This document shows, piece after piece, positions 29,169 to 37,516 of a stretch of DNA of 50,480 nt. Both the position numbers and the translations under genes were made by a program. The notes beneath the pieces are model-generated. The model did no database searches and was not told the origin of the DNA. It saw only the letters and a list, made by a program, of their open reading frames with translations. Source of the DNA: Oscillospiraceae bacterium (lineage in GTDB: Bacteria; Bacillota; Clostridia; Oscillospirales; CAG-272). The stretch's first letter is position 1. Every line of letters starts with the position of its first letter. The DNA is taken from NCBI GenBank assembly GCA_015064415.1, contig SVSG01000016.1:1-50480 (forward strand), read 5' to 3'.

Positions 29169-31085
29169 TTAGAGCTCCGGGAAGGTATACTCCACCTTGA
29201 TCTGCGCCTTATCGGGCAGCGGAACGTAGCTGACACTTGCAATTTTCTTCTCGGGGCAGGGATTTTCGTATACGTGCTCAAAAAGATACCCGCTCTCATC
29301 GGGGATGGCGATGGTGGAATAGGATGCCTCCAGAATTTCGCGGTCACTCGGCGTGCGGCACGCGATATTGGTGCCAAGCTTCACGGGCAGGCGCGCCGTG
29401 GTGCCGTCGGTGTAGGTCAGCTCGTAATGCCCCAGCAAATACACGGCATCCTCGATATATCTGCCGCACCAGAATCCCCAATGCTTCGGAATGACGGAGT
29501 GATGCGCCGCGTGGCGCACCTTGATGGGATGCTTGACCGTGGCGCTGTATTTCGCGTACATATCCCGCAGCGTTTTCTCCTTCAAAAGTGTCGCCTGATC
29601 CGAATCGTAGGTGTCGCTCCACAGCGCGTGCCCCGTGCTGATCAGATAGTAATACTGCATATTACGCTGCATATATTCGGGGATGCAGGAGGACCAGTTG
29701 GAAACAAATCCGCCCTTCACGCCGCGCTGAATACGTCTGCGGTAATTCTTGCAGGAAAGGATGTTGAAATTGCCGAACAACACGTCAAACTCCCACGCGT
29801 GGAACTCATCGTCCAGATGCTCGCCAAAATTCCAATACCAATGCAAGTGAGTGATGCCCTTCGGCAGCTTATCCACGCAACGGAACATATCGGGGATGCG
29901 GAATCGCGCCCCGTTATACGTGCGCTCGTCATACCAACCGCCGACGCGGTTACCGCGATAGGAACGCGCCTTCAGGATCTTTTCGCTCCACATCAGGGTG
30001 CCGACGCCCTTATCGCGCAGATACTCGTAAATGCGCGTGACGTCCTGCGCGTAGATGTCAGCGGGATCCTTTCCCCGACAGCGCTCACAGATGGCGGAGG
30101 AATAATACTCATCGTGCCCGATGTTGATGCGCTTCGGCGCAAAGACCTCGATCACCTCGTCCAGAATATCAAAGACCACGGCATAGGTGTCGGGGTGAGA
30201 GGGGCAATAGGTGTCGGGATAGGGATCGTTTTGGCGCTCTGCCAGCGCGGGGTAGGCGCGACAGATATAGTCCGTATGACTGAGCGTGGGGCATTCGGGA
30301 ATGACCTCGATACCGCGCCGCGCGCACTCTGCCGCCAACTGACGGCACTCCTCCTGCGTGAGATACGCGCCGTCGCCGTTTTCGGTGTGGAAGGAGTCCT
30401 TCGGCCATTGCTGACCGTTCTGGGTATCGGTGGTCTTGCCGGAATACTCGCTCATCTCCTCGCACAGCTCCACCCACTTTTCGTTGATGAGGGGGCGGCG
30501 CTTGTACTCCATTGCCCCGCCGATCTCAAGGATCAGAGCGTTATACTTATAGTACACCAGAAAATCCAGCATTTCCAAGAAGTATCCCATCGTCCTGCGC
30601 CCCGGCAGATACACGCGGTAGCCGCGCACAGAGCAGGCAGGAAGATCCAGCACAGTCTGCTCGCAAAGCTCGCCCTTGTCGCTTTGCATCATCAAGGTGG
30701 ACAGCGCGCGCAAAAGCCCTTGCGGCTTTTGCGCCCATACGCGGATCTCCTCGCCGAAGGAGATGGCATACTCCTCCTCGGGGAGCGCGGGATCCTCCAC
30801 GGGCTTCGCCACGGGGCCGTCGATATTCTCCACGTAATCGTCCTCTTCCTCCAGCGTCAGCGTCTGTACTCCTTCGGCACCGTCTGAAAACCGCGAACGG
30901 ATCTCCGCAGGGATGCCCAGTGCCATCGTGATCGCGCGACAGAGCGTGCCCTCTCCCCTTGCGCGTGCCAGCAGCTTTTCCAGCTGCTGTGCAAGATAGG
31001 GGGTGTACGCACATTCCGGCAGAACGATGCGCGTTTCTGCACTCAAAAAAAGCTGCTTTGCATTCTCTTTTTTGATGATCTTCAT
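29169..31085 (-). CDS. GH20-like beta-N-acetylhexosaminidase
   Basis: 638 residues without a signal peptide, so cytoplasmic. After an N-terminal alpha/beta domain (about 1-150, GH20b-like) comes a TIM barrel: RGYRVYLPGRRTMGYFLEMLDFL, YKYNALILEIGGAMEY, and the catalytic pair D325-E326 in INIGHDEYYSS, then CERCRGKD, LMWSEKIL and LHWYWNFG. In GH20 the Asp assists the substrate acetamido group and the Glu is the acid. The C-terminal 100 residues look like a beta-sandwich. It would release N-acetylhexosamine from imported glycans, feeding the deacetylase and deaminase of the adjacent operon. Confidence 0.85.
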   Translation of the reverse strand: MKIIKKENAKQLFLSAETRIVLPECAYTPYLAQQLEKLLARARGEGTLCRAITMALGIPAEIRSRFSDGAEGVQTLTLEEEDDYVENIDGPVAKPVEDPALPEEEYAISFGEEIRVWAQKPQGLLRALSTLMMQSDKGELCEQTVLDLPACSVRGYRVYLPGRRTMGYFLEMLDFLVYYKYNALILEIGGAMEYKRRPLINEKWVELCEEMSEYSGKTTDTQNGQQWPKDSFHTENGDGAYLTQEECRQLAAECARRGIEVIPECPTLSHTDYICRAYPALAERQNDPYPDTYCPSHPDTYAVVFDILDEVIEVFAPKRINIGHDEYYSSAICERCRGKDPADIYAQDVTRIYEYLRDKGVGTLMWSEKILKARSYRGNRVGGWYDERTYNGARFRIPDMFRCVDKLPKGITHLHWYWNFGEHLDDEFHAWEFDVLFGNFNILSCKNYRRRIQRGVKGGFVSNWSSCIPEYMQRNMQYYYLISTGHALWSDTYDSDQATLLKEKTLRDMYAKYSATVKHPIKVRHAAHHSVIPKHWGFWCGRYIEDAVYLLGHYELTYTDGTTARLPVKLGTNIACRTPSDREILEASYSTIAIPDESGYLFEHVYENPCPEKKIASVSYVPLPDKAQIKVEYTFPEL

Positions 31086-31117
31086 ACAAAGTATCTCCTT
31101 TTTGGGTTTCTGCTTTC

Positions 31118-31146
31118 ATTATATAGCACCGCGTCCCAAATTTCAA
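31118..31146 (-). promoter_or_regulatory. Promoter of the GH20 gene
   Basis: On the minus strand TTGAAA (31146-31141), 17 bp, TATAAT (31123-31118). Confidence 0.75.
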
Positions 31147-31231
31147 GGCGAATTGCGACAAAAGCAACACTTTCTACTGTTCGTAGACAACAAAAATCTT
31201 TTTTCCACCAGCAGGAGGAACAAAAAGTAGG

Positions 31232-31260
31232 TTGACATTCTCGCCGTTTCCTTTTATAAT
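31232..31260 (+). promoter_or_regulatory. Promoter of the XRE-PfkB gene
   Basis: TTGACA (31232-31237), 17 bp, TATAAT (31255-31260): full consensus. It diverges from the GH20 promoter. Confidence 0.85.
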
Positions 31261-31290
31261 GAAAGTAGTAAAGAAACGGAGGGTAACACC

Positions 31291-32526
31291 ATGCAAAACA
31301 CGGAACCCAAGATCAATATTGCAGAAAATCTGACACGCCTGCGCAAAAAGCACGGCCTGACGCAAGAGGCACTTGCCGAAAAGCTGTACGTCAGTAACAA
31401 GACCATCAGCAAGTGGGAGCGCGGCGCGGGTCTGCCCGAGATCACGCAGCTTTTCAAGCTGGCGCGCTTCTTCGGCATCACCATTGACGAGCTGTTGCGC
31501 GAGGAGCGCAGCGGCATCGCGCTGGCGGGCAACATTCTGGTGGACAACATCAAGATGATCGGCGCTCTGCCTGCCAAGGGCATGCTTGAGCAGATCTCCG
31601 ACGTTTCCATGGCCGTGGGCGGCTGTGTGCCCAATACCGCCATTGACCTTGCGGTGATCGACCGCAACCTGCCCATCGCCGTGTACGGCAAGGTCGGCAA
31701 CGACGCCGCGGGCAAGTACGTCACCTTTGAAATGCAGAAGGTCGGCATCGACGTGGGCGGCATCACCTTCTCGGACGAGGATGCCACCTCCTTCAGCGAC
31801 GTGATGACGATCCGAGGGACGGGCGAGCGCACCTTCTACCACCACACGGGCGCCAACGCCACCTTCTCCCCCGCCGACGTTCAGATCCCTTACCTCAACT
31901 GCAAAATGCTCCACGTGGGCTACATTTTGCTGCTGGATATGTTCGATGCCCCCGATGCCGAGTACGGCACCGTGATGGCGCGCTTCCTCAAGGAGGTGCA
32001 GGAGGCGGGCATCAAGACCTCCTTTGACGTGGTAAGCGACAGCAGCGGTCGTTTTGCGGAAAAGGTGCTGCCTGCCCTCAAATACACCGACAACGCCATT
32101 ATGAACGAGATCGAGTGCTGCGGCACCTCGGGGCTTCCCGCACGCGACGAGCACAACCGCCTGATCGTTGCCAACATCAAGACGTCGATGGAGCGCATGA
32201 TGGCAAAGGGCGTGGGCGAGCGCGTGATCGTGCACTGCCCCGAGGCAGGATTCTGCCTGGATCGCTCGGGCGAGTTTGTGGTTGCCCCCTCGGTCAAGAT
32301 CGAAAAGGGCTATATCAAGGGCTCCGTGGGCGCGGGTGATGCCTTCTGCGCGGGATGTCTGTACGGCATCTATCACGGCTTTTCAAACAAGGACATTCTC
32401 GACTTTGGCTCGGCGGCGGCTGTGTGCAACCTGTCTGCGGCAGACTCCGTCAGCGGTATGAAGCCGAAGGAATACATCTTCAACTTGATGGAGACCTCCG
32501 GCCGCGAGGAGCACGATCTGGTCTGA
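31291..32526 (+). CDS. Fusion of XRE DNA-binding domain and PfkB sugar kinase
   Basis: 411 residues. Residues about 10-68 are an XRE helix-turn-helix (LRKKHGLTQEALAEKLYVSN, TISKWERGAGLPE). Residues about 76-395 are a PfkB/ribokinase-type kinase: the N-terminal sugar-binding GGCVPNTAIDLAV (GGxxxN-type), AVYGKVGNDAAGKYV, and the catalytic signature GSVGAGDAFCAGC with D350 as base. There is no stop or frameshift at the junction. The kinase may act as sensor for a sugar or sugar phosphate that controls DNA binding; both parts look intact. Divergent from GH20, its likely target. Confidence 0.88.
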   Translation: MQNTEPKINIAENLTRLRKKHGLTQEALAEKLYVSNKTISKWERGAGLPEITQLFKLARFFGITIDELLREERSGIALAGNILVDNIKMIGALPAKGMLEQISDVSMAVGGCVPNTAIDLAVIDRNLPIAVYGKVGNDAAGKYVTFEMQKVGIDVGGITFSDEDATSFSDVMTIRGTGERTFYHHTGANATFSPADVQIPYLNCKMLHVGYILLLDMFDAPDAEYGTVMARFLKEVQEAGIKTSFDVVSDSSGRFAEKVLPALKYTDNAIMNEIECCGTSGLPARDEHNRLIVANIKTSMERMMAKGVGERVIVHCPEAGFCLDRSGEFVVAPSVKIEKGYIKGSVGAGDAFCAGCLYGIYHGFSNKDILDFGSAAAVCNLSAADSVSGMKPKEYIFNLMETSGREEHDLV

Positions 32527-32532
32527 GTTCAC

Positions 32533-32580
32533 AAAACCCGCGTCGATACGAAAACGTATCGACGCGGGTTTTCTTTTTAT
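32533..32580. terminator. Terminator between converging genes
   Basis: AAAACCCGCGTCGATACG and CGTATCGACGCGGGTTTT form a near-perfect stem, followed by CTTTTT. Confidence 0.85.
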
Positions 32581-32581
32581 G

Positions 32582-33049
32582 CTACGTGGTAACGGTGAAA
32601 TAGCCCACGGTATAGGTGTGATCGCCATATCCCTGCCACGTGCCATTCGCGCCAAAGCGCAATTCCCCGAATATCAAGCGATATTCACCGGGCGTGAGGT
32701 TGCTTTGATATTCCACCGAAAAGGAAGCGTGTCTTTCGCTGAACGGCTCCACAAAAACGCCGATCTGGCTGATATCCTCATAAAGCGATACCAACACCCA
32801 CGCGCCTTCCACCTTTTTTTGCACGTACGGCTTGTCGGCGGCAAAGCTTCTTTGGAACGTCTTGTTGACCACCGTGTAGTGGACCCTTTCGTTCTCATAA
32901 TAGACGTTTGTCATATAAACGCGCGAGTTTTGCAGCAAGCCGTCCTTTTCCACAACGCGCCCCTTGGTTACAAGGAAAAAGGTCGCCGCGGCAAGCGCCA
33001 TCACACCCACAAGGGCGATCAGAAAAACAACAAGCTTTTTTCGGGACAT
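32582..33049 (-). CDS. Membrane-anchored Ig-like protein 4
   Basis: 155 residues starting MSRKKLVVFLIALVGVMALA: one N-terminal hydrophobic segment and no lipobox, so an uncleaved anchor. The outer part has VEKDGLLQNSRVYMTNVYYE, ...FSVEYQSNLTPGEYRLIFGE and a final VGYFTVTT. It is a shorter, divergent relative of the three lipoproteins upstream (same order: 'NGILQNS' opening, L-x-PG-x-YR turn, YFTV end). The start ATG at 33049 has AGGAGG seven bases upstream. Last gene of a four-gene run. Confidence 0.75.
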   Translation of the reverse strand: MSRKKLVVFLIALVGVMALAAATFFLVTKGRVVEKDGLLQNSRVYMTNVYYENERVHYTVVNKTFQRSFAADKPYVQKKVEGAWVLVSLYEDISQIGVFVEPFSERHASFSVEYQSNLTPGEYRLIFGELRFGANGTWQGYGDHTYTVGYFTVTT

Positions 33050-33078
33050 ATCCACACCTCCTTGCCAAGCGAGCCGAT

Positions 33079-33633
33079 TTACGGCCCCTTTACGGTGAAA
33101 TAAGCAACGGCCTCCTTCACCTCTTCGGGGATCGAAGCATTCTCATCCTCCGCATAAAGCGTATACGCAACGCGCAAACGGTAAATACCCGGCTCGAGAG
33201 GGCGATAGTAGGCTTGATTTTCACCCGAAAATTTCATCGTGATCTCGTAAGAAACATGCTCAAAGGGGGCTGGCATCTCCTGTTCCTTTGCGGGATTGTG
33301 AAAGAGCGGATCGCGGTTATGCGACCAATCGGGTTGAATAGGCGCCTCCACCCATTTTCCGTTCGTGTATTTTTCAAGCTGATCACAGCACATCGAATTT
33401 GCGAAATAGATCCGACGCACCACGCCGTAATCGCAAAGATCGTGCAACACGTAAGAGATCTCGGTCACGGGGTAGGTAAGATTGTCACTTGTAATGGTGA
33501 GCAGGATGCGCGAATTTTGAAAAATGCCGTCATTCGTGTAAAACGTGCCGTACTCGGGCGCTTCCTTACTGCAGGAAGCAAGCGAGGTCAAAAGCAACAC
33601 GGCAAGCAACAATGTAAAAATTCGTTTTTTCAT
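33079..33633 (-). CDS. Lipoprotein with Ig-like domain 3
   Basis: 184 residues. The signal peptide MKKRIFTLLLAVLLLTSLAS is followed by the lipid-attachment cysteine C21 (CSKEAP). The mature part opens YGTFYTNDGIFQNSRILL, has VTEISYVLHDLCDYGV, and ends with LEPGIYRLRVAYTLYAEDEN and VAYFTV, a beta-rich layout that recalls bacterial Ig-like (Big_14-type) domains. Its leader DNA is nearly identical to that of the two upstream paralogs, while the ectodomain is strongly diverged. Ligand unknown. Confidence 0.8.
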   Translation of the reverse strand: MKKRIFTLLLAVLLLTSLASCSKEAPEYGTFYTNDGIFQNSRILLTITSDNLTYPVTEISYVLHDLCDYGVVRRIYFANSMCCDQLEKYTNGKWVEAPIQPDWSHNRDPLFHNPAKEQEMPAPFEHVSYEITMKFSGENQAYYRPLEPGIYRLRVAYTLYAEDENASIPEEVKEAVAYFTVKGP

Positions 33634-33695
33634 AGCAAGCTCCTTTCATCGTTGTCGGGTTACGTCCACGGCAAAGCCACGGGATGCGAAGCGCT

Positions 33696-34244
33696 TTACT
33701 CCGTGGGTGCCACGACGGTGAAGTAAGCCACCGCCTCCAGCTGTTCTTCGGGGATGTAAACGCTTTCATCGTCGGTATATAACGAATATTTTACGCGCAC
33801 GCGGTAAAAGCCGGGCTCTAAGTACCGATATCCCGCCTCCCCCGATTTCTTTTCAACAAAACGCATTTTCAAGGTGTGCTCTCGGCGCGCTGTAGGGTCC
33901 CCGCGCTCCCAACTATACCCCATTTCACCATTATAGTCATCCTCTATTGCAGCCAAGCTCCAATGACCATTACCGCCATAAACCTCCAGCACATCCTCAA
34001 CGGCAGTATTCATGCGTCTACCCTCATCTAAGTTTACACCAAAATCGCCATTATCGGACAAGACGTATTCCAGATCGGTTACGGGAGCAACAAAGGTGTC
34101 CTCCTTAAGCCGTAACGTCACCGAGGTGTTTTGCATAATGCCGTTTTCCACATAAAACGTGCCGTACGTGGGCTCTTCCTTGCTACAGGAGACAAGCGAG
34201 GTCAAAAGCAACACGGCAAGCAACAATGTGAAAATTCGTTTCAT
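33696..34244 (-). CDS. Lipoprotein with Ig-like domain 2
   Basis: 182 residues. Signal peptide MKRIFTLLLAVLLLTSLVS with cysteine C20 (CSKEEPTYG). The mature domain has NGIMQNTSVTLRLKEDTF, VTDLEYVLSDNGDFGV, and the shared end LEPGFYRVRVKYSLYTDDES, VAYFTV. The ATG at 34244 follows GAAAGGAG. Paralogous to its neighbours; surface-exposed, role unknown. Confidence 0.8.
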   Translation of the reverse strand: MKRIFTLLLAVLLLTSLVSCSKEEPTYGTFYVENGIMQNTSVTLRLKEDTFVAPVTDLEYVLSDNGDFGVNLDEGRRMNTAVEDVLEVYGGNGHWSLAAIEDDYNGEMGYSWERGDPTARREHTLKMRFVEKKSGEAGYRYLEPGFYRVRVKYSLYTDDESVYIPEEQLEAVAYFTVVAPTE

Positions 34245-34276
34245 ACTATAGTCTCCTTTCACTCACAAGCTTATGT

Positions 34277-35329
34277 TTATCCGTCGGCCTTTTCCACGGT
34301 AAAGCACGCCACCGCCTCCAGCTGCTCTTCGGGGATATACGCATAATCATCGTCCGTAAAGATATAATACGCGACACGAAGGCGATAAAAGCCGGGCTCT
34401 AAGTAGGCGTAATGCTTCACAAATCTATCTTCCTGCTCAGGGTCATAGAACATCATGCTACTATGAAGGTCCTTTCGTTCCGTAGGCTCTCCCACCACGC
34501 GCAAGTAGCCACGTTCTGTCATCCCCCCGCCGCGCACCTCTACCTTTTGCCACGTGCCGTCTCGGTAGATCTCCAGTACGTCACGCGCACTCACGTTTAT
34601 CTTATAGTCATCCGTAGCATCCACCCAATAGTCAGAATTGTCATGCAATACGTATTTCAATTCCTTCACGGGCGCAACCAGATCCTCGCTCTCGATGCTG
34701 AGAGTGATTGACGTATTTTGAAAGATACCGTCCTCCTCGTAAAACGTGCCATACTCATACTCAGCCGCGCCATCCTTCCTGGAAACGGTGAAGTAGGCAA
34801 CGGCCTCTAATTGCTCTTCGGGGATGTGGGCATTTTCATCGTCGGTGTACAGCGAATATTTTACGCGAATGCGATAGATTCCGGGGGTTAGCGGAAGATA
34901 GTGTCGCGGCTCCGTCGCAATGACTCCCGGCGCCGTACGAAAGGTCATCTTGCCGTCATACGTGTGATGTGCCCGGTAATCAAGCTCCTCCGGCGAAAAA
35001 TCAGCTGTCGGCTCGTTCTTCGAGATACCTCGGTATGGTGCTTCTTCCCAAGCGCCCTTTGTATACTTTTCAATCAAGTGCGTGCAGTCTGTCCCGCTGA
35101 TATATGTGCTCTGCCGAACGTAAAAATCACTTGTTTCCTGCAAGGAAAAGGAAAGCTGTTCCACGGGGGCGGTCAAATTATCCGTTTTGAGCGTCAGCGT
35201 GACCAACGTGTTCTGCGTGATGCCGTCTTCCACATAAAACGTGCCGTACGCGGGCTCTTCCTTACTGCAAGAAGCAAGCGAGGTCAAAAGCAACACGGCA
35301 AGCAACAATGTAAAAATTCGTTTCATCAT
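34277..35329 (-). CDS. Lipoprotein with two Ig-like domains 1
   Basis: 350 residues. Signal peptide and lipobox as in the paralogs (cysteine at position 21 of the MMKRIF form). The mature chain carries two tandem copies of the domain: first YGTFYVEDGITQNTLVTLTL ... LTPGIYRIRVKYSLYTDDEN ... VAYFTV, second YGTFYEEDGIFQNTSITLSI ... LEPGFYRLRVAYYIFTDDD ... VACFTV. The duplication arose inside the gene. It is the first of four genes in a row after a good promoter. Confidence 0.82.
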   Translation of the reverse strand: MMKRIFTLLLAVLLLTSLASCSKEEPAYGTFYVEDGITQNTLVTLTLKTDNLTAPVEQLSFSLQETSDFYVRQSTYISGTDCTHLIEKYTKGAWEEAPYRGISKNEPTADFSPEELDYRAHHTYDGKMTFRTAPGVIATEPRHYLPLTPGIYRIRVKYSLYTDDENAHIPEEQLEAVAYFTVSRKDGAAEYEYGTFYEEDGIFQNTSITLSIESEDLVAPVKELKYVLHDNSDYWVDATDDYKINVSARDVLEIYRDGTWQKVEVRGGGMTERGYLRVVGEPTERKDLHSSMMFYDPEQEDRFVKHYAYLEPGFYRLRVAYYIFTDDDYAYIPEEQLEAVACFTVEKADG

Positions 35330-35450
35330 AAGCTCCTCCTTATACTGTAAATGGTAGTCCGGACAGACAAGTGACGAACAAGGCTTTCTGTTATGAAATG
35401 CAAATAGAACAATAAAGTTCCGTTCTTCCCCTCTCTTTTTGTGCAATTTC

Positions 35451-35480
35451 ATTATACCACATGTGCAAAAGGCAAATCAA
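35451..35480 (-). promoter_or_regulatory. Promoter of the Ig-like lipoprotein genes
   Basis: Minus strand: TTGATT (35480-35475), 18 bp, extended -10 TGGTATAAT (ends 35451). About 115 bases of leader precede the first gene, with no clear structure. Confidence 0.65.
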
Positions 35481-35577
35481 TGCATGAATTGTAAATAATT
35501 TCCGCCGTTTTTTCACGTGTTTGTCACATTTTATCCACGCTTTATTGATATTGCGCCTGTTTCGTTACAAAAAACAA

Positions 35578-35611
35578 ACAAACGCCCGACGCGACGCGTC
35601 GGGCGTTTGCG
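35578..35611 (-). terminator. Terminator of the NagB-like/PIG-L unit
   Basis: CAAACGCCCGACGCG and CGCGTCGGGCGTTTG, followed on the minus strand by a T-rich run. Confidence 0.75.
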
Positions 35612-35620
35612 TGATAAATA

Positions 35621-36556
35621 TCAGTTCACGTCGGGAACCAGCGGGCCTGCAAGCTCGGACAGATAGAAGAGTCTGCCGGGCAGCGTGGGGATGAAGCTGG
35701 AGGTGATGTTCTTGTCGGGACCGTAGTGAAGGGTGGTGAGGAAGCTCATACCCTGCCAGCCCATGCCGCGGCTGAGTGCGCCGTCAGCGCCGCCGATGGC
35801 GTAATCTGCCTGAAGGAACAGGCCGGGGCCGATGGTGTTGGCGCGGCAAGGCACCAGAGTGGTACGGCTCTTGAAGCTGGTGATGGCGTTCTGCTCGATG
35901 GTAAGGGGATGCAGCATGGCGCCGATGCGGTGGGTTGCCTGCTTCCACTCCTCAACGGTGGCGTACTCCTCAGCAAACTGGGGCTCCCAGAATGCGATGT
36001 GGCACATACGGCCGATGCCGTAAACCAGCACCAGCTTGCCGCCCTCTGCGCGGATCTTGGCGATCTTCTCAGCGTAGGTGGGCAGGTTTGCCTTGGTGGC
36101 AAAGTTGCGCTGTGCCTCGGGCACGGTCTTATTGATCTTGCTGAAGAACGCGTCCTTCATGCAGTACTCGAAAGCGGCAGGGTTGGTGGCGTCAAGGGTG
36201 TTGCCCTCGCCGTCAGCCCACTCGTCCATGTTAAAGGTGGTCACGTGCGCGCAGTCAACGTCCCACTCGTTGAGGAAGTAGGCGGTCCATTTGTACATAC
36301 CCATGGGGCCAACGGGCAGGATGATGGCAAGCTTTCTGCCCTCATCGGCGGTCTTCTTGATCTGCAATGCGATCTCGTGACCCATCAGCACGTTGAGGTC
36401 GGAAACCTCCTTGCACTCCACGGGGGTAAAGCCCTCGTTCCAGAAATCCTCGCGCGCTACGCCCTTTTCACAGCAAGCGTCGATCTTGGCCATATCCCAG
36501 CCCTTGGGATACACGTGCTCCAGCAGGGAGCCCTTTACGGTGGTCATGAAATTCAT
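35621..36556 (-). CDS. Second NagB-like sugar-phosphate deaminase/isomerase
   Basis: 311 residues, clearly related to the protein at 28138-29109: AIILPVGPMGMYKWTAYFLN, FNMDEWADGEGN, LVYGIGRMCHIAFWEPQFA and CRANTIGPGLFLQADYAIGG take the places of the NagB active-site loops. The usual DGHIAFNEP is GRMCHIAFWEP here, so the substrate or even the reaction may differ. The start ATG at 36556 follows AAAGGAG; longer frames upstream lack a site. It lies 23 bp after the PIG-L deacetylase gene in the same direction. Confidence 0.82.
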   Translation of the reverse strand: MNFMTTVKGSLLEHVYPKGWDMAKIDACCEKGVAREDFWNEGFTPVECKEVSDLNVLMGHEIALQIKKTADEGRKLAIILPVGPMGMYKWTAYFLNEWDVDCAHVTTFNMDEWADGEGNTLDATNPAAFEYCMKDAFFSKINKTVPEAQRNFATKANLPTYAEKIAKIRAEGGKLVLVYGIGRMCHIAFWEPQFAEEYATVEEWKQATHRIGAMLHPLTIEQNAITSFKSRTTLVPCRANTIGPGLFLQADYAIGGADGALSRGMGWQGMSFLTTLHYGPDKNITSSFIPTLPGRLFYLSELAGPLVPDVN

Positions 36557-36579
36557 AATTTTATTCTCCTTTTTATGTT

Positions 36580-37284
36580 TTAGGGAAGTAATCTCTTGGT
36601 CGTGCCCTTCAGGTACACCTGACACTGACGGAAGCCCTCGGCATACGCCGCGCCGCACTGATAGCCGCGATAACGGCTGCAGGTGCGCACCATGTCGGCA
36701 AAATCAATGCCGTCGTGATCGCGCATCCACACGATCTGGCTTTCGTGGCAGTTCAGCATTTGAATTTTGAGGTCGATCTCCTCGGTGATGTCCACGAACT
36801 CGGTGGGGTTGAAATTCACGCCCGCCAGCGTGTCCATATAGTAGATCGGCACCAGATTTGCCGCATTCGGCTGCGCGCTTTTGTAATTGGGCAGCGTGGC
36901 CGTAAAGCTGGCATCAAACACAAGGCGGGAGACCGCCGTGTGGTCGGGCATATAATCGTCGGGGTTGTGGGTGATGATAAAGTCGGGCTGAGCGTACTTG
37001 ATGACGTCCACCATCAGATCGCGCGCCTTTTTGTTGTTGTCATAAATATCAAGATCGTTGAACATGCCGCCGATCACCTCAATGCCGGCAAGCGCACCTG
37101 CGCGGCGTGCCTCCTCGGCGCGGATCTTCGTCAGCTCGTCCGGCGGGATGATCACGTGACCGAGATTGCCCGTGCTTGCATGACAAACGATCACCTTATC
37201 GCCGCGCTTGACACATTTTGCCAGCGTGCCCGAGCAGGCGATCTCAATATCATCGGGATGTGCCCCGATTGCCAAAACATTCAT
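36580..37284 (-). CDS. PIG-L/LmbE-family deacetylase
   Basis: 234 residues. The zinc motif AIGAHPDDIE (H9, D12) at the N-terminus and HNPDDYMPDHTAV (H106, H115) are the family hallmarks, as in BshB and MshB. It should remove the N-acetyl group of a GlcNAc-type sugar or conjugate. The ATG at 37284 follows AAAAGGAG. The pairing with a NagB-like deaminase suggests deacetylation followed by deamination of an amino sugar. An alternative, bacillithiol synthesis, is not supported because no glycosyltransferase is nearby. Confidence 0.88.
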   Translation of the reverse strand: MNVLAIGAHPDDIEIACSGTLAKCVKRGDKVIVCHASTGNLGHVIIPPDELTKIRAEEARRAGALAGIEVIGGMFNDLDIYDNNKKARDLMVDVIKYAQPDFIITHNPDDYMPDHTAVSRLVFDASFTATLPNYKSAQPNAANLVPIYYMDTLAGVNFNPTEFVDITEEIDLKIQMLNCHESQIVWMRDHDGIDFADMVRTCSRYRGYQCGAAYAEGFRQCQVYLKGTTKRLLP

Positions 37285-37458
37285 CGCAATACTCCTTTTC
37301 ATAGTGGTATTAAGTATAGTGTAACAAACTTTTTCACTTTTTGCAAGGGGAAAAACGCAAAAAATTGCACTTTTTTCAAAGAAAAATACACGCTTTTCAA
37401 AACCTCTGCGCTCCGTAGATTTTGCACGCAAAATTCCTTGAAAAATTCTCCTTTTCCC

Positions 37459-37487
37459 TTTACTTTTCCGCGCGGATGTGATACAAT
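37459..37487 (+). promoter_or_regulatory. Promoter of the SGNH hydrolase gene
   Basis: TTTACT (37459-37464), 17 bp, TACAAT (37482-37487). Confidence 0.55.
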
Positions 37488-37516
37488 AAACACAACGTCA
37501 CAAAAGGAGCCGTCCT

